The notes under the pieces: model-generated
The model's input: the letters and a program-made list of their open reading frames with translations, nothing else
The model's database searches: none
Told to the model about the DNA's origin: nothing
In this document: one piece after another, positions 14,537 through 24,013 of the stretch
Layout: each line of letters starts with the position of its first letter
Numbering within the stretch: the stretch's first letter is position 1
Made by a program: the position numbers and the translations under genes
Source of the DNA: Lyophyllum atratum
Lineage: Eukaryota > Basidiomycota > Agaricomycetes > Agaricales > Lyophyllaceae
NCBI GenBank assembly: GCA_014905825.1
Contig: JACGCN010000033.1
Span: forward strand, 248,001 to 312,000
Length of the DNA: 64,000 bases
Direction: 5' to 3'

Positions 14537-15056
14537 ATGTGCGTCTTCCAAAGCTTCGAGTTTCGTGTTGCAAAACTGACCATCGTACAGGGATAACGTA
14601 CTAGATGACACAAACAACTCTCAGTCTCTCGAGAGCCCTGAGACACCGAAACTACCAAGGCCACCTCTTACGCTCGACGACATCGGCGAAGCGCCGCCTC
14701 TTATGAACCGCGACCCCCGACGTGGGCCGCGTGTGGGGCTGAAGGTTCTCGCATTCCCTTTTCCTCCAGAAAGGCAAATCGAGTGGGCAGACCTTAACCA
14801 CTTCGCGATGGACATAAACGGATTCAATCGCAAACTCCAGGCGGTCGGTCATATGAGGCGGAGAATTCCCAAGACATGCCGGGTAGGCCTCGTCCCCTAC
14901 CCTGGCACGCGTAATATTCCGTGCCACGCAATCATCGTCGCGTCGAACGCGACGCCCGAGAAGTTGAACCTTGCGGCGGATCTGGAGCAGATTCGGGCGG
15001 TGCAGAAGCTTTTGAGTACTGACGAGCCGCCGTACTGGGTCAGGCCGGTCGTTTGA
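14537..15056 (+). CDS. Repeat-family protein, copy A, 155 aa
   Basis: Function unknown. The start codon is split: AT at 14537-14538, a 52-bp GT-AG intron (14539-14590, donor GTGCGT, acceptor GTACAG), then G at 14591. The spliced frame reads MDNVLDDTNN, is 468 nt long and ends at TGA 15054-15056. The same arrangement in copies B and C supports it. The protein has a Pro-rich acidic start (LESPETPKLPRPPLTLDDIG), a basic patch (MNRDPRRGPRVGLKVLAF), and a better conserved C-terminal half (RRRIPKTCRVGLVPYPGTR, ASNATPEKLNLAADLEQIRA, PPYWVRPVV). No signal peptide or membrane helix. If the intron is kept, translation from the same ATG stops after 19 codons. No known domain recognised. Confidence 0.7.
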
Positions 15057-15545
15057 TGGTGCGTAGAGTGTTACTTTCGTATCTCACCGCAGCGATCATA
15101 CCATTCAAAACTCTGGAAAGCTAGATGCTTTCCACCCTTCCTCGACTTTTGATGCCTGATGTGGCGAAGTATATGATCTCTTTGTCGGTTGGCTGTCGCG
15201 CATTGTGCGAAGCTGTTGGTGCTTATCCTTGAAGCCGGTACGCTGTTGGGGCGGACAAACATAGTGTATTTGTTGTTCTGGATGAGGGATAGCACATTTG
15301 ACCCATGGTTTGCAGATATCCGGTTTCGGTGTAAAATCAAGTATACCTCAGCCACCGTCAAGTCATCCTCAGCCCTCCACACCCGTCACACGGTACACCT
15401 GTCAGCTTCTCTGGTGTCCCCATCCGCTTTCCACCTCTCACCAGACGTCCGGCTCATTTTTTTTCGCGGACCTGGGCAGTACCTTGCATCGTCTGGTTCT
15501 TCTTTTAGTTTCACATCCCGCTCCCAGTTGAGTTCTTGCTCAACG
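15057..15545. other. 3' flank of repeat copy A
   Basis: Repeat similarity to copy B continues about 130 bp past the stop codon (TGGTGCGTAGAGTGTTACTT and the GATGTGGCGAAGTA motif). The rest, up to the Mutator-like element, shows no gene. Confidence 0.5.
15535..15545. repeat. Left target-site duplication
   Basis: CTTGCTCAACG, identical to 16299-16309 on the other side of the element. Confidence 0.75.
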
Positions 15546-16298
15546 GAGTCCACCCACGATCAGTCTTATTCGATCCCATCACGAAGCAGCGGGTAAAGAA
15601 CTAGTTCATCTCAGCATGGCACTCCTGTCAATTATTACGCAAATTATGTCTACTGATCCCGCCTGCCCTCTGACCGATGTGGGCGCTCACTGTTGCTCAC
15701 GACGAGCTCAGGATTTAAGAAAATGTTTCTTGGGTGACAATTTTTCCTACAAATCTAAGCTAGACTTTTTCTTGAATAGTGATGTCATCCAATCTTCAAG
15801 GCATCATGGGTGTATTGAGTTAATCGTCAACCTGATTAAATAAAGTATGATGTTGATGCTCTACAACTCCAGTCTCCTCAATCTCTGCTTGTGGTTAAAT
15901 AGTTCTGAACTCATAACACAGGAGATATGTAGAGGTCTTACTAAAGGAATTTATTCACTCTTTTACAGTGGATCTTACAGTCAATAAGAGCCTGAGGCGA
16001 CTTGGAATAACATTGATAGTGTGATAGTGTCTTATGTTATCTTGTGGTGCGCTTTGTTATTTAATACACCGTCCAACGCCAAAACTTCATTGAAAAATGA
16101 GGCCGATGCGTCTGCTTTACGAGACTACCGTGCGGCAGCGCGGAAACTAAATTGTAAAAGCGCCCGTCCTCGTTGTGTCCCACGGCGAGCGCAACGCGCC
16201 AACGTCGGCACGAGACGTAACCCCGTCACCTGGAAATGAGCTGGTTCTCTATCCGCCGGTTCTTGATGGGATCGAATAAGACAGATCGTCCCTCCCCT
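15546..16298. mobile_element. Non-autonomous Mutator-like (MULE/MITE) element, 753 bp
   Basis: The ends are inverted repeats. Left arm from about 15556 and right arm ending about 16289 share GTCTTATTCGATCCCATCA and stay about 80-90 percent alike over roughly 55 bp. Directly outside lie identical copies of CTTGCTCAACG (15535-15545 and 16299-16309; 12 bp if the preceding T is counted). Long terminal inverted repeats with a 9-12 bp target duplication are the hallmark of Mutator-like elements. The interior is AT-rich with no transposase frame, so movement would need a helper element elsewhere. The outermost ten bases of the arms pair poorly. Confidence 0.75.
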
Positions 16299-16309
16299 CT
16301 TGCTCAACG
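16299..16309. repeat. Right target-site duplication
   Basis: CTTGCTCAACG, identical to 15535-15545. Confidence 0.75.
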
Positions 16310-16463
16310 TTTCATTATCCTGCGGCGTGTGTCTACGGCTGTACCTGATATGTACCTTTGATCAGTGTTGGCCCGAACTTCGTTACATCACGTGGGTGTT
16401 TTGTATTGCTTTAAGTTATTGTTTATGGAAGCTCATCATTCTACGCCCTCTTCAGCCCCCGGC

Positions 16464-17914
16464 CTACCTATCTACGTGGTCCCAATCAGAATCCGAATCC
16501 GAACTCGAGTCCGACTCTGATACATATTGATAATCGACATCGGACTCGTCGGTGGCACACTCGTCTGAATCGACCTCGTCCTCCTGTCATGCATGGTTGA
16601 AGGTATGTCCGACCGGCGTATTTAACGTAATGTACTCACCTGACCGTCGTCTTCGTCCACAACGCCACTTCCCTCGTTCCGATTACCATCGGCTTCTTTC
16701 TCACTCTTGTCTTCTTCCTCGTCGTCGCCTAGGCCGCGTGGCTTGTTCAGCCGAGTATTGATGCGCTCCAGGAATCGATGAATCAGGAACCAATTCTGCT
16801 TGGACTCTTGAGTCCCAAACAAGATAGGGTGCGACCACAATATCCTAAACAAGTCTGGTTCGTTGTATTCCTCCGGCGTCATGAGATGCTGGATCTCCGT
16901 AACGCCTGCGAGTTCGGCGGGTTCATATCGTCTAAACTTTCCGATCTCTGGTTTGCGTGGCGGGTCCACCTCCTTTTCTTTGCCCTTCGATCTCTGCTTG
17001 GGCTTCTTGCGCCTGGGTTTCGGATTTGAATTGGGGGTGTATGGAATTTTGATGTCGAGAGCATGGGGAAGGGGGTTTTTGTCTGCATAGTATCCTTCGG
17101 CTGCTGTCGCTTCGAGCTTGCTTGCCCGTGCGGGCGGTGCTCGGTCTCCTGTACCGGCAGGACGACGAGCGGCTGGATCAAGATTTGACTGGGAGCCTGA
17201 CTGAGGCCCCGGCGTTTCTGCCTCAGTCACGGATTGACGTCGAGGCTTGACCTTTACATCGAAGTCGTCACGCACAGCCAGCTTCCAACAGAACCACTCC
17301 CCGGCAAACGCTACCAGGATGAGTTGCTTCATATCTGGGTGCGCAATGAAAGCTGCCTTGGCCTGTTTACGCGCATCTTTGGTGGCTGCCTCAATACGGA
17401 CTTGTAAGCTTGTTCCGAACAAATACGCGCTTCTTGCAGAACGCGTTGGCCGGCGCTTCACTTCTGCCACCAATCCCAGTATGACATTCTCGATCTTGAT
17501 TTTACCCCAGTACTTGAATTCGAGATCAATGCCTGGAGAAATTGGCATCCCGGTGGCATGTAAGATAGCGCGGACAAGGACAATGACGAAGTCTGGAACC
17601 GGCCCTCGTGTCTTTGGCTGTGGAAGGGTGCCGATAGAGGCTTCGGGAGAGATCTCGTCGCCGTGGGTCACCGTAAAGGCGTCCAACTCGTATTGCGGGA
17701 TGACAAGGGCAGTCGGTGCGAGACGAGCGACGAGGTCTTGGAGAGCCATGGCGCAGAATCCGTAGGAGTGGTATTCGCGTCCCCGGATGTTGAAACGTCC
17801 GCTGTGGACGAGGGCGGTGGCGACTGCGTAACCACCATATCCCCGAGATTGGATGCCCGGAAGGTCGAATTCGAAATCGTTCGGAGTGGCGATGACTGAG
17901 TTTGCAGTCGACAT
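16464..17914 (-). CDS. PD-(D/E)XK nuclease-fold-like protein with acidic tail, 464 aa
   Basis: Exons 16640-17914 and 16464-16583 (intron 16584-16639, GTGAGT donor) sum to 1395 nt. The central part has the spacing of a restriction-endonuclease-like core: VPDFVIV near residue 105, then the hydrophobic strand LGLVAEVKRRPT with the ExK pair near residues 150-152, then a basic helix (AATKDARKQAKAAFIAH). Family assignment is by this pattern only. A disordered region with a lysine-rich patch (PRRKKPKQRSKGKEKEVD), possibly a nuclear localisation signal, precedes an acidic C-terminus (EDEVDSDECATDESDVDY). Fungal proteins of this type are common, lineage-specific and mostly uncharacterised. It sits between a DNA transposon and repeat copy B. 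Confidence 0.75.
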
Positions 17915-18473
17915 GCTGAAGTGGGAGATTGTGAGTAAAGGGCAGAAGCCACTGCACTTTATAGTGATTTTTCCTTACAGGCTCACAAGACGAATAGCAG
18001 GAATTGTTGTTGTGATGTATCGACGATGTGCCAGCGGCTTTGGGTTTTAAAGAGGCAATTGTTCTGTTCTTTTTTTCAGTCGCCGCTGGGCGAACTCATT
18101 TTCGGTCTTCTTTCGTATGACAATGGGAATTCAGTTCTAGAATCAGCTGTGCGCATGGCTAAACCCCGATGGGATCACGACTCACGAACGGCGCGGCAAA
18201 TCTCGTCTAAGGATATCTATTGTTTGGGCGCCTCATGTTCGCAATCAACTTCAATCAAAAGCTTGCAATTTTATTTTATTTCGATGGAGTGCAAGAATGA
18301 TTCATACCCAATGAGTGTGGCAAAGGTGGTGTCATTGTACGGTGGATGGGACCTAGGGCCATTGACCATTGAATTGACAAGAAATTTGAAAGCCAGGATG
18401 CCAGAACAAGACACATACTTATTTACGGCGCTCAAACAGTTTCACGTGGAACATCAAGGATAGGAACACACTG
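17915..18473. other. Intergenic
   Basis: Upstream region of the PD-(D/E)XK-like gene. A 145-codon plus frame (18026-18463) has no recognisable domain and atypical composition, so it is left uncalled. Confidence 0.45.
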
Positions 18474-18735
18474 ATCTACCCAATGAAGGAGAAGAATAAC
18501 AACACGAAAGGTTACATTGACAGAGAACAACACCGCGATTTCAAATTGTTGTTTCCCAATTGTTTTCCAATTGTGGAAGTGACATCACGACACGTGCACT
18601 TGGGTATCTACCCAATGAAGGAGAAGAATAACAACACGAAAGGTTACAATCGAGTCTGACAGAGAACAATACCGTTGTTGTTTCCCCATTGTTTTCCGGT
18701 TGTGGAAGTGATGTCACGGCACGTGCACTTGGGTA
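18474..18735 (+). repeat. Tandem duplication of a 130-132 bp unit
   Basis: Units 18474-18605 and 18606-18735 both run from TCTACCCAATGAAGGAGAAG to CACGTGCACTTGGGTA, with small differences and internal indels. They lie just upstream of repeat copy B and are not seen upstream of copy A. Confidence 0.9.
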
Positions 18736-18801
18736 CAAAACTATGTTGAACAACCCCGACATTCCCATCAAACGCCCTCTCTTCACACCCATACCATTAC
18801 G

Positions 18802-19320
18802 ATGTGCGTCTTCTAAAGCTTCGAATTCAGGTCTCATAGCTGACCATCGTACAGGGATAACGCACTAGACGACACAAACAACCCTCAGTCTCTCGAGAGC
18901 CCTGAGACACCGAAACAACCAAGGCCACCTCTTACGTTCGACGACATCGGCGAAGCGCCGCCTCTTATGAACCGCGACCCTCGACGTGGGCCGCGTGTGG
19001 GGCTGAAGGTTCTGGCATTCCCTTTTCCTCCAGAAAGGCAAATCGAGTGGGCAGACCTTAACCAATTCGCGATGGACATAAACGGATTCAATCGCAAACT
19101 CCAGGCGGTCGGTCATATGAGGCGGAGAATTCCCAAGACATGCCGGGTAGGCATCGTCCCCTACCCTGGCACGCGTAATATTCCGTGCCACGCAATCATC
19201 GTCGCGTCGAACGCGACGCCCGAGAAGTTGAACCTTGCGGCAGATCTGGAGCAGATTCGGGCGGTGCAGAAGCTTTTGAGCACTGACGAGCCGCCGTACT
19301 GGGTCAGACCGGTCGTTTGA
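18802..19320 (+). CDS. Repeat-family protein, copy B, 155 aa
   Basis: Paralog of copy A with the same split start: AT at 18802-18803, intron 18804-18854, G at 18855, spliced frame 468 nt to TGA at 19318-19320. It begins MDNALDDTNN. I count only a handful of amino acid differences from copy A (for example NQF for NHF and VGIVPY for VGLVPY), and the intron and flanks are also close, so the duplication is recent. Both copies keep an intact frame, unlike copy C. Function unknown. Upstream lies the 130-bp tandem duplication, which may form part of its promoter. Confidence 0.7.
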
Positions 19321-19882
19321 TGGTGCGTAGAGTGTTACTTTCGTATCTCATCGCTGAGATCATAACATTCAAAACTCTGACATGCTAGATGCTTTCCACC
19401 CTTCCTTGTCCTTAACCGCCTGATGTGGCGAAGTAGTATGTAATCTTTCTGTCCGTTGGGCGTCGCGGATTGTGCTGAAGCTGTCCGTAGTGCGTGAGCG
19501 ATCTGGACCGCGAGCGCAGTAGATGGAGTCGGGACGAGGAGAGATTGGAAGGCGGGCAGGATGTATATCCTCTGCTAATACCCTCGGGACATATACCCCA
19601 CAAGCGGCGATGATCCACTGGCATTGGACGATGAAGTGCGCATATCAATAGAGTAGCTCAAATTATCTTCAGCAGCGATACGTAGTCTCGAGCCAATCGC
19701 ACAATAGCGCGTCAGACCTTCATGCCAGTGTTGACCGCAGTTTCGGTTCATCGCCAGAGTGACTGGCGCATGCCCAGAAAAATCGAGACCGACCTTGATG
19801 GTCTTCGAGAGAGCAGCCTTTCAAATCGTGTGTCGAACAAAGCGATAAAAAATGAAAGGATTACATTTATAGTATTTCTGGT
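19321..19882. other. 3' flank of repeat copy B
   Basis: Repeat similarity to copies A and C extends to about 19450. The 38-bp motif recurs at 19591-19628. Otherwise nothing recognised. Confidence 0.5.
19591..19628 (+). repeat. 38-bp motif, second copy
   Basis: Matches 14035-14072 with about three differences; see that entry. Confidence 0.8.
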
Positions 19883-20956
19883 TCAGGCTGCCAAAGGAGA
19901 GATAATACTTTTCAGCCGTGGATCATCCCTTTCCGCATTTACGGGGAACACAGCGATCTTGAGCTGGAACTGGGAACGTTCCGCAAGCCTCACGAATTCA
20001 TCGTAGAATTCATCGTAACGCAAGCCACCATATCCATGCCATACCAGCTTGAACTCGGTGAGGGCTGGGAGCACGAGTGGCTGAATGAAGGGGTCGAAGT
20101 CGGAGTGACCAAATTGCCTGACATCGACAAGGAGTTTGCGTAGCCTATGATGGATGATCGACCCCCGGGGGTAATCGGTCACCTTGTCGTATACTTCTCT
20201 ATCGCCATGACCACCCCAGACACCGACCTCGTAGTGTGCAAGCTGAGGCGATTGTGCGACCACAACGTGCGCAACTAGGGGGTGCACGTATCCGCCGTAT
20301 GACAATTTGAGTGTTGTGAGCTGTGTCCACGGATGGAGGGTGAGCGGGAACGTCGGGCTTTGATATTCGCCGAACTCTATATCAACCTCACGAAGAAGAG
20401 GTGCGCTGCGCCATATCATGGAATCCTCTGCGATGCGGTGTTTATTGCTATTCCCGATATGTATCGATTCCAAAGAAATAAAGGATTTTTCCGGAAGGTG
20501 TAGGAGAGTGTCCATTAGCTGTAATGAGGGTATCTCTATCGAGAGGAACCGGAGGCGGGCGGAGTATTCCGTAATGAGGCTAAGAATCGGATCCGTGAAA
20601 AACAGATCGTCATATGCCTGCGTGGTCTCTCGCTCGCTGTACTCATACAGATCCGTAGAAAGCGATATTGCGAGCTCCAACGGCAAGCTTCCGCTGCGCG
20701 AAAATGCAGTATGTGCCAGGACTATGGAGGAGGGTTTGTGATCTGATTCAGACTCTATAATTTGGATACGATTCCAGAGACGGTGCTCATTGAGAGCCAC
20801 TTGCCGCCATCGAGAGCAAATTTGGCATAGGGTCCATGGTGAAACAACATGCCAGCTCTCCAGTGGCAGTTCGACCGCGTCTATAGATAAAGCGTTCACA
20901 AATATCTCAGCCAGCAGTTCATTGGGGATCTGAGTACGGATTGAAGGGTATGCCAT
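19883..20956 (-). CDS. F-box protein, 357 aa
   Basis: Single exon. Probable substrate-binding subunit of an SCF ubiquitin ligase. The F-box is near the N-terminus: IRTQIPNELLAEIFVNAL, then WTLCQICSRWRQVALNEHRL and WNRIQI, the pattern common in mushroom F-box families. The rest has leucine-rich-repeat-like spacing (LREVDIEFGEYQSPTFPLTL, LTTLKLSYGG, LRKLLVDVRQFG, LTEFKLVWHG). I chose the ATG at 20954-20956 (MAYPSIRTQIPNEL); an upstream in-frame ATG at 21025 adds 23 residues. Such families are large and fast-evolving in this group, so the target cannot be inferred. Confidence 0.8.
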   Translation of the reverse strand: MAYPSIRTQIPNELLAEIFVNALSIDAVELPLESWHVVSPWTLCQICSRWRQVALNEHRLWNRIQIIESESDHKPSSIVLAHTAFSRSGSLPLELAISLSTDLYEYSERETTQAYDDLFFTDPILSLITEYSARLRFLSIEIPSLQLMDTLLHLPEKSFISLESIHIGNSNKHRIAEDSMIWRSAPLLREVDIEFGEYQSPTFPLTLHPWTQLTTLKLSYGGYVHPLVAHVVVAQSPQLAHYEVGVWGGHGDREVYDKVTDYPRGSIIHHRLRKLLVDVRQFGHSDFDPFIQPLVLPALTEFKLVWHGYGGLRYDEFYDEFVRLAERSQFQLKIAVFPVNAERDDPRLKSIISPLAA

Positions 20957-21025
20957 AGGATACTCTTGCCTGCTTTTTGAGAAATACTGAGAATTTGAGC
21001 CAGAATATATGACCCGAGTAAACAT

Positions 21026-21903
21026 ACTGATAGAACGTTTCGACTGGAGTCGAAATCACCTGGACAAATAGTGAGAATGGCTGTAAAAGGATGTTGGCTT
21101 GAGACGAATACTTGGAAGCCTGTTATCGTAGATTCAATCAGCGTGGGAAGCGTGAGACACGCGTTCGGCTCAGATAAATCCTGAATAGTATGCCTAAACC
21201 TGGAGGAGCGGGTATTGCAGATCGTGCCAACTTGCCATCTACAAGGCTGTGCGCCGATGCCTAGGAGAGCAGTGGGACCGTGACAGAATGTCGAACCTTG
21301 AAGCTTGAAGGCTCATATCCTACGGATGTACTGCATGTTCCTTTGATCGCAGAGGACTGCCCATCCCCACTTTCTTTTGTTGGCGCTCGAGAAATTGGAG
21401 TCCTGTTTTGCGTTGTCGATAAAAGCAAATTTTCGCAAAGGTTAAGGTTAACCAAGTGTCTCGACGTGCGCGGCGGTGTATTCGTTGACGGAACACCTGC
21501 TCAAAGGTAAGGTGTTTACGACTACTCTGGCTTAGAAGAGTCGAACCTCATGTCACTAACGCGGGATAGACTTTGACAGAGTTCACAAAGTACATACGGT
21601 ACCGTTCTACGTCTTCGCCACCTGATTGGACTATATTCCGTCCTCAACAGCCGCGCTTCTCAAGGTCTAGCGAAGCATGTCCTTGAAATGATTAAATCTT
21701 CTCACTTCGACATTGATTTTGGACAAGCCGTTGCGGTAGAGTCACAGACAGAAATGGGTCAGATGCGAATATGAAAGTCCTCGTAATGTCCAGAGCTAAG
21801 GTACCGCACTATAGAACCACTACGTTTGACAATATAAGAGCTCTATATGTTTCGTAAGGTCTTCTCCTGACATCCAGCTGGATTCCATCTCACCTTCGCA
21901 ACC
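21026..21903. other. Intergenic
   Basis: Between the F-box gene 5' end and the FAH-family gene 3' end. Short frames (about 60-76 codons) at 21261-21510 are not convincing. Nothing recognised. Confidence 0.5.
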
Positions 21904-22994
21904 TCAAACATACTTCAGAGCGTTCGTGCAAGTTCCGACGTTCTCCAGTCCAACCTCAACAACATCTCCATCCGTCAACCAGACAGGATTCGCCTTTCCC
22001 AGGTTCACTCCGCTTGGTCTATAGGGGTACAAACGGCCCATCAGCTCAAGATATGTGGCAGAATAACGAATCCACGATGATACGCACGTTCCCGTGAAGA
22101 TCACATCGCCAGGGAGCAAGGTCGTCCCCATAGAGAAGAAGGAGACAAGGTGCTTGACGCCGAAGATCATGTTCGCTGTACTGGAGTTCTGCATGGTCAC
22201 GCCATTGACCTTCGTCCAGATGTTCAGGACTTGCGGGTCAGGGATCACATTGGTCGACACGATCGCAGGCCCCCACGGTGCCCAGCCATCAGCGCCCTTG
22301 CCCATGGAGAATTGGGGCTGGGGCAGTCCACCGCGTTCGATCTGCCAGCCGCGGTGTGAGACGTCGTGGCCGACGGTGTATCCGAGGACGTGGTCGAGGG
22401 CTTCTTCGTCAGAGATGTTGAATGCCTTCTTCTTGATGACGATGACGAGCTCGGTTTCGTAGTCCATCGTCGAGGTGAAGTTGCCCTGGGTTTGATAGCC
22501 CTCGCTGATTGGGATGGGATCGCTTGGAGTGTTGAGGGCGGTCCAGGCCTTGTAGAAGAGAATGGGCCATTTCGGGATCACTTGGCCAGTCTAAAAATTC
22601 ATCGTTATTAGCGTTGGATGGCAAATCACAGCCGATCCTACCTCGTTAATGTGGGAAACATAGTTCAGTCCAACGCAACGGACTGTTCTGACCCTTTCGC
22701 TAGGTAGAGGCGCGAGAAGCTTTTTGATTGCCTAGAGCCGCTCGTGAGACATATAGAATAAGATCAAAGGAGAGTCTCTCGCACCCTAACTTGCTTGGTG
22801 ATCTTGAATTCGCCCAAGATATCGCCGTCGATGACACGAGCTCGGGTGCTTTTGGCGGCATCAGTAGACCCCGCCGCTAGTATGGCGTCACCATAGTATT
22901 CGCGATTATCGGTGGATATGAAGCGCACGAAGCGTTGCGCGTTGGCGAAGAGCGCGAGGCTCGCTATGAAAGAGAAGAGTGAAAAGATACGCAT
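21904..22994 (-). CDS. Fumarylacetoacetate hydrolase-family protein with signal peptide, 305 aa
   Basis: Exons 22785-22994, 22642-22731, 22088-22590 and 21904-22018 sum to 918 nt. FAH-family features: CVGLNYVSHINE, the metal-site region MDYETELVIVIKKKAF, DVSHRGWQ, GKGADGWAPWGPAIV, and MGTTLLPGDVIFTGTPSGV rebuilt across the last intron, then GDVVEVGLENVGTC. The family hydrolyses C-C bonds in aromatic and keto-acid breakdown or decarboxylates oxaloacetate. Unusually the first 23 residues (MRIFSLFSFIASLALFANAQ...) look like a secretion signal, not the usual cytosolic or mitochondrial start. The only upstream in-frame extension begins with TTG, so the ATG at 22992-22994 is preferred. Substrate unknown. 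Confidence 0.88.
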
Positions 22995-24013
22995 GCTGCG
23001 GTGCAACAGAAGTGGCTACGTCCATGAGCCTCTGGCTTTTAAAGTTCTCATCGGAACCGCAACGGCACTCCTTGTGTGTGATTACAAGAGCAGTTGACAT
23101 CGATCCAGCACCGTGTGAGCTGCATCCATCCCACGCCAACAACCATTTTCTGCGCAAGATGAGTGGGGACCACCCCGAATTTTCGCCACCACGTCGTTAG
23201 AGATAACCTGTATCGCTTCGCGTCCAGCGATGGCTTCACCACCATCCATATAGCGTATGGTTTGCGGCAAGAAGTAAGTGAGGACATCGCCATCCTATAT
23301 GAGACGATAGAAGCCAGATGGGTCACGAGTCAATCCCCTGAGAACTCGTCAGCGAGGAGAACCCAGGTTTGGGCACTATTCCGACACCTGATGACGTTCG
23401 CTGGCAAGTTCGTGGCCTACTGTTCCGCGCATTCTTTGCCAAGCAGGTGGTCAGAAATAAAACGCAAGGCCATCAGAAATGGGTTCCCAGTGAAGACTCA
23501 GAAGAGTAGCGGCAGGCAAATCCTTGGACATCTTTGATCACTTGATATTCCACCCACTCTCACACCACGCCAAGACAAAATTTCTGCACCGTTTTGACAA
23601 GTTCAGCAGGGGTTGCAGAGGAGGTCAGTGTGAACTGGGAGCGACTTGGGTGCGAAACTATGTCAAAGGCTTGAATGGTGGTTGAACAATGGGTCCGTGG
23701 ATGACCGGGCCGTCGTCGTCCCCCCTAACAAGAGCAAACATTCCCCACTCTTCCCAATCATTCCGTCGACCAGCCCTGTCAAGTTCCTTCTAACCGTGAT
23801 CTACGCTCTAGAAATCAAGCGGAAGAAGGATATTTTCTTGTATCCCTAATCTTACTTCTGCCATTCTTTGCTTGTTCGTATTCTGAGCGCAGTGGAACAC
23901 CTAGTTGAGCATCCGTCACCTTGTCCGTCACTCACTCGTCATTGTGACGTCGATTTAAGGTGTCAGAGGTTATATAGGTAAAGCAGGAAGGTATTTCTTA
24001 GACATTTCATATC
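22995..24013. other. Divergent intergenic region
   Basis: Promoter sides of the FAH-family gene (minus) and the dehydrogenase (plus). A TATATAG at 23971-23977, 37 bp before the dehydrogenase start codon, is a plausible TATA element. Open frames here (for example 23163-23537) are unsupported. Confidence 0.45.

Noticed and set aside
18026..18463. 145-codon plus-strand frame
   Set aside because: No recognisable motif and no supporting splice sites; lies just before the tandem repeat.
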